Source: Aeromicrobium sp. PE09-221 (lineage in GTDB: Bacteria; Actinomycetota; Actinomycetes; Propionibacteriales; Nocardioidaceae). Taken from it: 64,000 nucleotides of DNA. Shown here piece after piece: positions 35,476-43,475 of the stretch (positions are counted from its first letter, which is position 1; each line of letters begins with the position of its first letter). The position numbers and the translations under genes are program-made. The DNA is taken from assembly GCF_002174305.1 (NCBI RefSeq), contig NZ_MIJB01000002.1, forward strand, positions 1-64,000, in the 5' to 3' direction. The notes under the pieces are model-generated. The model was given only the letters and a program-made list of their open reading frames with translations. It was not told the DNA's origin and did not search any database.

Positions 35476-35548
35476 GCTCCCGTAGCCCAACGGCAGAGGC
35501 AGACGGCTTAAACCCGTCCCAGTGTGGGTTCGAATCCCACCGGGAGCA
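35476..35548 (+). tRNA. tRNA with anticodon UAA and class-I (short variable arm) shape
   Basis: 73 nt. Acceptor GCTCCCG pairs with CGGGAGC, and the D stem is GCC/GGC. The anticodon stem GACGG/CCGTC closes loop CTTAAAC, giving anticodon UAA (codon UUA, Leu). The variable region is five bases and the T arm is GTGGG-TTCGAAT-CCCAC. The discriminator is A and CCA is not encoded. Leu tRNAs normally have a long variable arm, so charging identity is uncertain; bacterial bldA-type tRNA-Leu(UAA) is class II. Confidence 0.85.
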
Positions 35549-35663
35549 CAAGTCCTGAACCAGCACACCACCTGGAGCACAAGCATCCGTGGTGCGCGCA
35601 ATCCGCGATGTGTGCAAGTCCGCAGGTCAGGCAGCATTCCCCGGTGGTGCGCTCCCGTTGCAC

Positions 35664-35698
35664 GGGGTTGCATCGGTTCGTGCATGGGCAACCAGTGC
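35664..35698 (-). terminator. imperfect hairpin downstream of the Abi operon
   Basis: GGTTGCAT (35666-35673) can pair with the ATGGGCAACC region (35684-35693) with a small bulge, 20-50 bp beyond the stop of the HTH gene. There is no T-run, so the terminator role is only suggested by position. Confidence 0.3.
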
Positions 35699-35714
35699 AA
35701 TCCAGGCGCAACGG

Positions 35715-36218
35715 TCAGCGCACCTGTCGCAAGATCGTGGTGTGCGCGACTCCGTATCGACGACCGAGTTCGCGGGCGCTCACTCCATCTGCGTGAAGTC
35801 TGCGTATGGTCTGGAGTTCATCCTCGGTGAAGGTTGCGTCGTGCTCGCTGACCTTGACGCCGGCTTCGCGGAGGATCGCGCGGATAGTCTGCACATGCAC
35901 GCCCGAGGTTGTCGCGATCTGCTGTTGCGTCGCTCCGTTGCAGTAGACGACCACGATTGCAAGTACGGAGCGAAGGGCATCATCCGGCTCGGAGGCGGGT
36001 GTGGATGGCTTCCGGTCGCTCTCGCGCCTCGCACGCGGTGGAGGAAGCGGAGGAGACTCTCCCTTCAAGACCGCGAGAAACGTCGCCAGTGCCGGCGGCT
36101 GCCGGACATACATGTCACGAACTTCACGTGCCAGTGCAAGGTGCTCAGAGGGATCGGGATCGGTCGACTCGTGCTGAGATTCCATGACGGACGATGACTC
36201 TTCCGCATCTGCTTTCAT
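35715..36218 (-). CDS. HTH DNA-binding protein coupled to AbiF-like gene
   Basis: Predicted 167 residues. An acidic start (MKADAEESSSVMESQHE) leads to a proline/arginine-rich linker (PPLPPPRARRESDRKP). Two helix-turn-helix units follow, NGATQQQIATTSGVHVQTIRA and ELQTIRRLHADGVSARELG with TTILRQVR at the end. The second resembles the Hin/resolvase-type HTH. There is no catalytic domain. Its ATG overlaps the Abi stop by 4 bp (ATGA), so it is co-translated with it and may regulate or assist the defence module. No named family recognised. Confidence 0.65.
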   Translation of the reverse strand: MKADAEESSSVMESQHESTDPDPSEHLALAREVRDMYVRQPPALATFLAVLKGESPPLPPPRARRESDRKPSTPASEPDDALRSVLAIVVVYCNGATQQQIATTSGVHVQTIRAILREAGVKVSEHDATFTEDELQTIRRLHADGVSARELGRRYGVAHTTILRQVR

Positions 36219-37183
36219 TGCTCTGCCCACAAGGATGCATGCTGCCAATCTCGGGGGAATCCCATCTCGGCGACTGCTCGGCCGGCCAGGGGCGTGAACG
36301 TACTCTCGATCAGCGACCGAACCTTCATGGTCCACGTCGTTCCGGGAGAGGTCTGCTGCAGCAGATGGCCCATGACGGTCAGCGCGCCGAACACTCGCTC
36401 GCTCTGCCCGTGCGGCAGGCAGTCGAGGCCATCGATCGTTCGGAGTGCAGCGGTGCTGACCGGGGTGAAGGAGCGATTCCAGACCCGGCTGTGGTGAGCG
36501 CAGGTGTTCCGGAGAACCGTCAAGTGCTCGAACCAGCGGGCGAGCGGGTGTGCTTTTCGTGCCTTCTTGCGTTGGTTGACGCTCAGGAGGCTGTCGTTCA
36601 CGTGCACCCCCAGCTGTTCCGCGATCCGCCATTGGTCACGGGCAAGCATGCCGTCGTAGAGCCTGGAGACATCTGAGAAGTCGAGCACTTCGGTGAGCAC
36701 CCAGATCGGCAAGGTGCCGTCGTACCGGGACTCATGATGACGAATCGGCTCGCTGTGCCGCCTCGCGCGTGCGACACGTCCGCGAACTGTAGACAGCCAG
36801 GCTCCGTGATCGAACGTCGGCCGGAAATGGGCGGCATCTTGGTAGGCCAGCGGGTCGGTCTCGCCGACCACGTAGCTGACATGGCTGCGCAGGGCGACCT
36901 CGATCCGTTCGACGCCATCGTGGACGAGGGTGCGCAGCTTGCGATCGAACTCGTACAGCCGCACGACCTCGTCGAACGTAGTGTCCGGTATGAACTGGTC
37001 GCCTCGGTCCTCCGGCATGTGCGGAGTGAACTGCCGGTAGGGGTACCAGTAGCCACTCAGTCGGTAGTAGCCGACCGCCCGTAGCCAATGTGCGGCGACT
37101 CCAGAGTCCAGCACCAGACCGCGCTCGGACTAAATTGAGACCTGGTCAGCGATGCTCGCAAACGGCTTGACCGACTGCCCCAT
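36215..37183 (-). pseudogene. Abi_2/AbiF-type HEPN protein with in-frame amber codon
   Basis: Reading from ATG 37183 the chain begins MGQSVKPFASIADQVSI, hits TAG at 37132-37130 (codon 18), then continues in the same frame SERGLVLDSGVAAHWLRAVGYYRLSGYWY for about 305 more codons. Family members start K-P-F-x-x-I-x-x-Q-I-x-x-L-x-x-R-G-L, so the stop replaces a normally hydrophobic residue inside the conserved start. Downstream the HEPN catalytic motif R225-N-T-C-A-H230 is intact, as are GYYRLSGYWYP and F-D-R-K-L-R. Restart at GTG 37114 would give 299 residues lacking the first helix. AbiF relatives are RNA-guided or RNA-inhibited HEPN ribonucleases in phage defence. It may be inactive, restarted or read through. 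Confidence 0.75.
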
Positions 37184-37799
37184 GGCCTCATCCCCCGAAA
37201 AGAGATCCAGCCCGCACCAGGAGACCTGGACGGGCTGAACGATTACTCACAGCATAGCAGTTCTGCCCTCGACGCTCACGCGTCGAGCGCGAGCCTGTGG
37301 AGGACGGCTCGGTAGGCTGTTGCTGCACAGGCAAGCGCATCTGTGCTCGCCTCACGGCGACAGGGGTGCAAAGTGGCTTCGCAGCGGCTGACCTTCTACC
37401 TCATGCGCGATGGCGCAGCAGAGCCACGGGGTCCTCGGTCCGCGAAATCTCCTCGCTGTTGCATCGGAGCTCGCCGCCTACCGTCCCGAAGGGGGCGTAG
37501 TCGTGGGCCCCACGGGAGATCGCGGAGCTCTCTCTCTGAAGTCGCTTGAGTTCGGTGATCGCATCGCCGGGAACTCGCGGTGCGCTGTAGCCCGTACGAA
37601 ACGAGAGCCGTCCTCGGGCTGACGCGGTCCCGCGTTCATCCCATGCGGAGTGCCGATCTGCCAGAGTCCTTCGGGCGACTCCTCGGGGATGAGCGGGACG
37701 TCACCCTGGCGGCGATATGCTCGGCGGGACAGCGGAGATATGGCCAGCCGGTTCCGTCGTGCTGAGCCTCCTGGCTGATTCGGGGAGATTGCCGAGCAC
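37184..37799. other. gene-poor stretch between AbiF-like module and GntR gene
   Basis: This stretch holds the Abi leader hairpin (37209-37236), a perfect 8-bp hairpin at 37268-37287 (CTCGACGC/GCGTCGAG, loop TCAC), and short unconvincing frames. None has a ribosome site plus a recognisable protein, and the frames overlap one another. From about 37300 to 37799 I see nothing I can name; it may be decayed accessory DNA. Confidence 0.5.
37195..37260 (-). ncRNA. candidate leader/antitoxin RNA upstream of AbiF-like gene
   Basis: On the minus strand a possible extended -10 (TGCTATGCT, about 37256-37248) is followed by a strong hairpin at 37236-37209. Its stems are AGCCCG/CGGGCT and CCAGG/CCTGG with a 3-base loop. 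Then comes a TCTCTTTT run and the GGGGG ribosome site of the Abi gene. Conserved structured RNAs upstream of abiF genes are known. This one is placed by position and fold only. Confidence 0.45.
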
Positions 37800-38558
37800 T
37801 TACATCTCGTGGCCGTCGGGGACCGTCCAGCGCATCGGGGTGGAATGCCACGAGCTTCCGGCGGTCAGCATGACCTTGCCCGCGATGTAGCGGTCGATCG
37901 ACCATTCCAGGCTCGATCCGCTGGAATCACGAGAGACTCTGCGATGAACGAGCAGCGGTGCCCCCCGGGCGACCTCGAGCCGCGCGGCGACCTGCTGGCG
38001 AGCAGCTTCAGCGCTGAAGACATGCTCCGCATGGCTGAAGTGGACGTCATGCCGTTCCGCGAGGAGGGCCGTGACCGATGGGGTGTCGGCTGGGAGCTGA
38101 GCGATGATCTCTCCCAGCCACTCCGGGTAGCGAGTCTGCTCCAGCATCACGATCTCGCCGTCGAGGAAGCGTAGTCGGCCGACCTGGAGTACCCGGGCGC
38201 CCTCTGGAACCCCCAAGAGCTCGTTATCCGATGTCGAACTGATACGCCACTGCGACTCCAGGGTGCGCCCGCCGGGGACACGTCCTTGTTGCGCTGCCCA
38301 CTGTGCGAAGCTGCGGAATTCCTCGAAGGTCGCTGGGGGAGCGGGAACCCGCACCACGGTCTTGGGACGCCCCCGTCCGCCGTCGACCGTGCCCTCGTTC
38401 ACCAGTTCCTTCAGGGCGACACGCACGGTTCCCACGGACACGTCATAGCGCGCGCTCAACTCACGTTCCGAGGGCAGGGCGCATCCGACGGGGTAGGTGC
38501 CGCTGGTGATCTGCTCCCGCAACTCTTGAGCGATGGACTCGAATGCGAAGTCCTTCAT
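37800..38558 (-). CDS. GntR/HutC-family regulator
   Basis: Predicted 252 residues. The N-terminal winged helix reads IAQELREQITSGTYPVGCALP, then SERELSARYDVSVGTVRVALKEL. The C-terminal half is the UTRA-type ligand domain (LLGVPEGARVLQVGRLRFLDG, FSAEAARQQVAARLEVARGAPLLVHRRV). HutC-type regulators sense small metabolites. It diverges from the phosphoester operon, and two palindromes with the TTCAC-AGTGAA core lie between them, so it very likely represses that operon. Confidence 0.88.
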   Translation of the reverse strand: MKDFAFESIAQELREQITSGTYPVGCALPSERELSARYDVSVGTVRVALKELVNEGTVDGGRGRPKTVVRVPAPPATFEEFRSFAQWAAQQGRVPGGRTLESQWRISSTSDNELLGVPEGARVLQVGRLRFLDGEIVMLEQTRYPEWLGEIIAQLPADTPSVTALLAERHDVHFSHAEHVFSAEAARQQVAARLEVARGAPLLVHRRVSRDSSGSSLEWSIDRYIAGKVMLTAGSSWHSTPMRWTVPDGHEM

Positions 38559-38643
38559 CTGTCACGCCTCCTTCGGGCGATCGACACTCCGGACATCCGG
38601 AACTGTCTCCTTCCGTTCACCGAGCGTCCGCCGTCACGACATT

Positions 38644-38689
38644 TTCACCAGTGAACCTTTCTACGTTGAAGCTACTTCACTAGTGAAGT
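38644..38689. promoter_or_regulatory. two GntR-type operators
   Basis: ACTTCACTAGTGAAGT at 38674-38689 is a perfect 16-bp palindrome. TTCACCAGTGAA at 38644-38655 is a one-mismatch copy of its core. Centres are about 32 bp apart, near three helical turns, which suits cooperative binding by dimers. Both lie between the GntR gene (start 38558) and the lipoprotein gene (start 38755). Confidence 0.75.
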
Positions 38690-38754
38690 TATCGCCAACC
38701 CGGTGCTCAACACGTGGGCAACAGCCCATCCGAAACGAAGAAAGGCACGAAGCG

Positions 38755-39891
38755 ATGAGAATCCTCCGAACCTGCGCCATCGTCGGCAGCACGATGGCTG
38801 CTCTCACCTTGGCGGCCTGTTCCGGGTCCGCGGAGTCCGAGACCTCCGAGGGCTGGCGCGAGGCGACCTCGGCCGAGGACGGCGGCGGCATGGAGAAGCT
38901 GATCGAGGACGCGCAGGCCGAAGGCACCTTCAATGCCATGGGCCTCTACGAGGACTGGGCCAACTACGGCGGCCTGCTCGAAGCATTCTCCGAGAAGTAC
39001 GACATCGAGATCAACAACGACACGTCCACCGGATCGAGCCAGGATCTGGTCAATGCCGTCGTCAATCGCCAGGGCCAGGACGATTCCCTCGACTACCTCG
39101 ACATCGGCCTCAGCTTCGCCGACGAAGCCGACCGGGACGGACTCCTGGCCACATACTCACCCGAGACCGTCGAGGACGTGCCCAGCGAACTGCGTTCGGA
39201 CTCAGGCACCTGGATCCATCATCTCGGTGGCACGATCGCCATCGGATGCGATACATCGCGCGTCGAGGTCTGCCCCAAGAATTTCTCGGACCTGCGCGAT
39301 GAACGCTATGCCGGTCAGGTGGCGATCCCCGGCGACCCGACCACGGGCGAATCGGGCTTCATGGTGGTCCAGGCCGCGGCCCTCGCCAATGGCGGCAGCT
39401 TCGACGACATCGCGCCCGGCGCGGAGTTCTTCGGAGAACTCAGCGATCTCGGCGTCTTCGTGCCGGTCGAGGCGAGCGCCGGCACCATCGAGACGGGGGA
39501 GACGCCGATCGTCATCAACTGGGACTACCTGCTGAAGCCGATCGCGAATGATCTGCTCGAGAGCTCCGACATCGAGTTGGAGATCAACCTTCCCGAGGAC
39601 GGCCAGGTGTCCTCCTTCTACACCGCATCGGTCAATGCCGACGCCCCGCACCCGGCGGTCGCCCGGCTCTTCCTGGAGTTCCTGTTCTCCGATGAGGGAC
39701 AGAACCTGCTGCTCGAGGGCTACGTCACCCCGACCCGCCTCGACGCCATGATCGAGGCAGGCACGGTCGACGAGGAGGCGCTGTCGCAGCTGCCCAACCA
39801 GGACGGGATCGAGGCGCCGACCCCGACCCTCGAACAGCGCACGGCCAATCAGGAGGCGCTGTCGGAGTTGTGGGCTGAGGCCATCCGATGA
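38755..39891 (+). CDS. ABC transporter substrate-binding lipoprotein
   Basis: Predicted 378 residues. The signal peptide ends in a lipobox (LTLAACSGS), so Cys would be lipidated. The mature part has the two-lobed pattern of family 1 (Fe3+/polyamine/phosphonate type) binding proteins: EGTFNAMGLYEDWANYGGLLE, IAIGCDTSRVEVCPKNFSDL, TPIVINWDYLLKP. The ligand cannot be read; operon partners point to an organic phosphate or phosphonate. The stop overlaps the next start as ATGA. Confidence 0.85.
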   Translation: MRILRTCAIVGSTMAALTLAACSGSAESETSEGWREATSAEDGGGMEKLIEDAQAEGTFNAMGLYEDWANYGGLLEAFSEKYDIEINNDTSTGSSQDLVNAVVNRQGQDDSLDYLDIGLSFADEADRDGLLATYSPETVEDVPSELRSDSGTWIHHLGGTIAIGCDTSRVEVCPKNFSDLRDERYAGQVAIPGDPTTGESGFMVVQAAALANGGSFDDIAPGAEFFGELSDLGVFVPVEASAGTIETGETPIVINWDYLLKPIANDLLESSDIELEINLPEDGQVSSFYTASVNADAPHPAVARLFLEFLFSDEGQNLLLEGYVTPTRLDAMIEAGTVDEEALSQLPNQDGIEAPTPTLEQRTANQEALSELWAEAIR

Positions 39892-40811
39892 CGATCGCGC
39901 CGTCGTCGCCGCCGGATCTCCAGGATCCGGCGGCGACGGGTGGCGCGACCTCGTCTCGCGCCTCTGTGAGGGCCGCCCTGCGATCTCCGGCGATGATCAC
40001 GTCAGCACCCCTCCTACTGGTCATCACCCTGTTCTTCCTCGTCCCGATCGTGGGGATGGCGATCGTCGCCTTCACCGTCGAGGGACCCGACGGGACTGAC
40101 GGCTTCGGGCTGGATCACTTCACCGGCCTGTCCTCGCGTTCGCGGGCGATCGTCAATTCGCTGCTCGTCTCTTTCGTCGGCTCGACCATCGCGGCCGTGG
40201 TCGGTGCCCTCGCCGCCTTCTGCATCGCCCAGCTGCGGCACCGGTGGCTCGACTCTGTCGTGGCCGTCTTCTCCTCGGTGCTCGCCAATGACGGGGGCGC
40301 CCCACTGGCCTTCGCCTTCATCGTCACGCTCGGCAATACCGGATTCGTCTTCGAAGCACTGGGCCTGGGGGCGATCGGCTTCTCGCTCTACAGCTGGCAA
40401 GGACTCGTCGTCATGTACCAGTACTTCCTGATCCCCACGATGATCATGGTGACCCTGCCGACCTTCGTCGGGTTGCGGCGCGAGTGGTCGGAGGCGAATA
40501 CCGCGCTCGGTGGCGGACGGCTCACCTACTGGCTGCGGGTCGGGCTGCCGATCGCCAGGCCCGCGCTCTTGAGCGGATGGGTCTTGCTCTTCGGAGCAGC
40601 CTTCGCCACCTACGCATCCGCCGCCGTGCTGATCGGCAGCGGTGCCTTCCCCTTGATCCCGCTCACCATCGCCTCGGAACTGCGCTCGGGGGCGAGTTCG
40701 GCCGGTGAAGGTGCCGCGATGGCGCTGGGATTGACGATGGTATTCGTCGCGATCATCGTCCTCCTGGTCTTCAATCGCCTGCAGCGCCGAGCGGCCAGGT
40801 GGATCCGATGA
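39888..40811 (+). CDS. ABC transporter permease
   Basis: Predicted 307 residues with six membrane segments. The cytoplasmic coupling loop EANTALGGGRLTYWLRVGLPIARPALLSG is the EAA motif that contacts the ATPase. It is the first of two different permeases, so the channel is a heterodimer. Overlaps of 4 bp on both sides mark strict co-translation. Confidence 0.88.
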   Translation: MTIAPSSPPDLQDPAATGGATSSRASVRAALRSPAMITSAPLLLVITLFFLVPIVGMAIVAFTVEGPDGTDGFGLDHFTGLSSRSRAIVNSLLVSFVGSTIAAVVGALAAFCIAQLRHRWLDSVVAVFSSVLANDGGAPLAFAFIVTLGNTGFVFEALGLGAIGFSLYSWQGLVVMYQYFLIPTMIMVTLPTFVGLRREWSEANTALGGGRLTYWLRVGLPIARPALLSGWVLLFGAAFATYASAAVLIGSGAFPLIPLTIASELRSGASSAGEGAAMALGLTMVFVAIIVLLVFNRLQRRAARWIR

Positions 40812-41698
40812 CGGGGGCGCGCCGGTGGCGACTCGGATGGTGGCTGCCCATCCTCGCCGTCGCCCTCTACGTCACGGTTCCGGTGATCTCCAGTATCGCC
40901 TATGCCTTCTTTCCCGGGGGTGAACTTTCCTTTGAGGTATTGTCACGGCTCACCCAGGATCCCGATCTCGGACCTGCCATCACGCGGACCTTGCTCATCA
41001 CGGCTCTGACCATCGTCACCCTGATCGCGGTGCTCGTTCCTGCCGTGGTCGCAGTGCACCTGTGGGCGCCGAGACTCCGATCAGTGCTCGAGGTTCTGTG
41101 CACACTTCCGCTGGTGGTGCCGCCCATCGCCGTCGCGGCCGGAACGGTGGCACTCCTTCGGTGGGGAGCCCAGCAGGGACGCGGATCGCTTCCGAGCAGG
41201 ATCAGCCAGTTCCTGCAACACCCCGAGCTTCCGCTGATCCTCGTCGGAACCTATGTCGTCCTGTGCTTGCCGTTCACCTTCCGATCCGTCGATGCGGGCC
41301 TGCGGACCATCGCCCTCAAGGAACTGGTCGAGGGTTCAGCGAGTCTCGGGTCGAGCACCGTCGGCACCATCTGGCGTGTCGTGATTCCTTGCATTCGCGG
41401 ACCGGTCCTCTTCTCGGTCTTCTTCGCCACCGCGGTCTGTTTCGGCGAATTCGCGATTGCGGCGACTCTCAACCGAGAGACGGTTCCCGTCTGGTTGTTC
41501 ACGGTCTCCTCGACCGATTTCCGTGCTTCGATCGCACTGGCCGTGCTGCTGAATCTGACCACGTGGGCGCTGCTGCTCATCGCTTCCTTCGCGGCAAGCC
41601 GGTACGAAGTCTTGCATCGGCGCACCCCGGACGACCCCGCCCTATCGGCCTCCACTCCCGCTCCCGTCTCCGCACAGGAAGGTTCCACTCCGCGATGA
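40808..41698 (+). CDS. ABC transporter permease
   Basis: Predicted 296 residues with six membrane segments. The coupling loop is ELVEGSASLGSSTVGTIWRVV, the EAA motif of PotC/PhnV-like subunits. The ATG at 40808 overlaps the first permease stop. The combination of an SBP, two unlike permeases and one ATPase resembles 2-aminoethylphosphonate (PhnSTUV) and spermidine/iron importers. Confidence 0.87.
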   Translation: MTGARRWRLGWWLPILAVALYVTVPVISSIAYAFFPGGELSFEVLSRLTQDPDLGPAITRTLLITALTIVTLIAVLVPAVVAVHLWAPRLRSVLEVLCTLPLVVPPIAVAAGTVALLRWGAQQGRGSLPSRISQFLQHPELPLILVGTYVVLCLPFTFRSVDAGLRTIALKELVEGSASLGSSTVGTIWRVVIPCIRGPVLFSVFFATAVCFGEFAIAATLNRETVPVWLFTVSSTDFRASIALAVLLNLTTWALLLIASFAASRYEVLHRRTPDDPALSASTPAPVSAQEGSTPR

Positions 41699-42750
41699 CC
41701 AATCCCCCCAATGAGGTCGTCCTCGATCACGTCTCCAAGTCCTTCGGCACTACGACGGTGTTGCGCGAACTCGATCTGCACCTGCGTGCCGGTGAACTGG
41801 TGGCCGTACTCGGACCCTCGGGCTGTGGCAAGACCACGGCCCTTCGCATCCTCGCCGGTTTCGAGCGGCCCACCTCGGGCAGGGTGCTCGTCGACGGCCG
41901 CGATATTACTGATCTACCCGCCAACAAGCGGGACATCGGCATGGTGTTCCAGGCCTACAGCCTCTTCCCGCATCTGTCGGTCGCCGCGAATGTCGAGTAC
42001 GGACTGCGCATCCGTGGCACCGGAGCGGCTGAACGGTCCCGGCGGGGACAGGAACTACTGGAGATGTGCGGCCTCGGCGCTCTCTCAAGCCGGTACCCTC
42101 ACGAACTCTCCGGCGGCCAACAACAGCGTGTCGCCCTGGCCCGTGCCTTGGCCGTCCAGCCGAAGGTACTGCTCCTCGACGAGCCTCTCTCCGCTCTGGA
42201 CGCGATCGTTCGGCGCCAGATCCGCGACGAGATCCGCAGACTGCAACAGCAGCTGGGTATCACGACCATGTTCGTCACCCACGATCAGGAAGAAGCGATG
42301 TCGATCGCCGACCGGGTGGCTGTGGTCAACCACGGATCGATCGAGCAGATCGCCGCGCCGCGCGAGATCTATCATCGGCCGCGTACACAGTTCGTCGCGA
42401 GTTTCGTCGGCACGATCAGCGAGATCGGCGTGTCACCCTCGTGTGGCAGTGGTCGTCTGGAGGTCCACCACCCGGGTCCCGGACGCGACACCCTCTACGT
42501 GAGGCCGGAGGATCTTCGGCTCCAGCCTGAGGCCACCGGTACCCATGTCGTGGTCGCGCACACCTTCATCGGCGAGCGCACGCTCGTACGCGCGTCCGGT
42601 GACGAGGATCGTCCGGACATCGTCTCCTCGGTGTCCACCGCGGAGGCGGGGTCGGTGCTCGTCGGGACACGTGTGACCCCATACCTGGCGGCGGAACCCG
42701 CTTTGCGCATCGCCTCCACGTCGTCCACGCCGGATGTGATGGCCGTATGA
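41695..42750 (+). CDS. ABC transporter ATP-binding protein
   Basis: Predicted 351 residues. Walker A GPSGCGKTTALR, Q-loop FQAYSLFPHL, signature LSGGQQQRVALARAL, Walker B LLLDEPLSALD and H-loop VTHDQEEA are all intact. A C-terminal TOBE-like domain (LYVRPEDLRLQPE, TFIGERTLVRASG) fits the importers of the CUT1/PotA/PhnT type. Its stop overlaps the HAD gene by 4 bp. Confidence 0.9.
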   Translation: MTNPPNEVVLDHVSKSFGTTTVLRELDLHLRAGELVAVLGPSGCGKTTALRILAGFERPTSGRVLVDGRDITDLPANKRDIGMVFQAYSLFPHLSVAANVEYGLRIRGTGAAERSRRGQELLEMCGLGALSSRYPHELSGGQQQRVALARALAVQPKVLLLDEPLSALDAIVRRQIRDEIRRLQQQLGITTMFVTHDQEEAMSIADRVAVVNHGSIEQIAAPREIYHRPRTQFVASFVGTISEIGVSPSCGSGRLEVHHPGPGRDTLYVRPEDLRLQPEATGTHVVVAHTFIGERTLVRASGDEDRPDIVSSVSTAEAGSVLVGTRVTPYLAAEPALRIASTSSTPDVMAV

Positions 42751-43475
42751 GGCGCCGTCTTCAGCCAGGTGCCCGGCTGCACCTCGATAGCTCGGACGGC
42801 CCGGTCCGGCTGGACGTCGCAGCGGTCGTGGTGGACTGTGACGGTCTGCTGATGGACTCCGAGTCGGTCTGGCTCCAGATGGTCGAGCAGTGGCTCGCCG
42901 AACACGGCGAATGTGACCAGGACGCCTACGATTTCCTCGGTCTTTCGGTCGATGACACCGCGCTGCGGCTGCTGGAAGCCGCGGGTTGCTCCGCCGGAGG
43001 CGACAGCATCGCCGCCGGGGAGCTCGTCGCGGCATTGTCGGCCCGGTACTCGGGGCTCCTGACAGCCGCAGTCCGGCCGATGCCGGGAGCGCGAGAGTTG
43101 ATCGCCTCTCTGGCGGGCACGGTGCCGATCGCCGTCGCGAGCAATGGGAGCCGTCAGGACGTCACCCGGCTGCTCGACCAGGCCGGGATCCTGGCGATGG
43201 TCGAGACCGTCTGCACGATCGAAGATGTCGTGCGCGGCAAACCCGCACCCGATATCTACGAAGCCGCCCTGCGCCGACTCGATGTCGATCCGATGCGTGC
43301 GGTCGCTCTCGAGGACTCGCCACACGGTGCGAGCGCGGCACGTGCCGCGGGACTGACGGTCGTGGGCGTCAACCCCGATCCCACGATCGAGATCGCGGCA
43401 CACCACCGTCTGGGAGCGCTGGATCAGATCAGCGTCATTGAGCCGGGACGGGTCGCCCAGGGGTGGTCGCGATGA
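42747..43475 (+). CDS. HAD-superfamily phosphatase
   Basis: Predicted 242 residues. The HAD motifs are VVVDCDGLLMDSES (nucleophile DxD with a cysteine between), VASNGS, KPAPDIYEAALRRL and VALEDSPHGASAA. A helical cap lies between motifs 1 and 2, as in beta-phosphoglucomutase or phosphoglycolate phosphatase types. It probably dephosphorylates the imported ester. It lies inside the operon with overlaps on both sides. Confidence 0.87.
   Translation: MRRRLQPGARLHLDSSDGPVRLDVAAVVVDCDGLLMDSESVWLQMVEQWLAEHGECDQDAYDFLGLSVDDTALRLLEAAGCSAGGDSIAAGELVAALSARYSGLLTAAVRPMPGARELIASLAGTVPIAVASNGSRQDVTRLLDQAGILAMVETVCTIEDVVRGKPAPDIYEAALRRLDVDPMRAVALEDSPHGASAARAAGLTVVGVNPDPTIEIAAHHRLGALDQISVIEPGRVAQGWSR

Noticed and set aside
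37297..37765. Several 60-70-codon plus-strand frames between the Abi module and GntR gene
   Set aside because: They overlap one another, lack ribosome sites and show no recognisable protein.
35476..37800. Prophage or integrative element inserted at the tRNA
   Set aside because: No integrase, structural or replication genes and no convincing second attachment site; only a 10-bp repeat is present.
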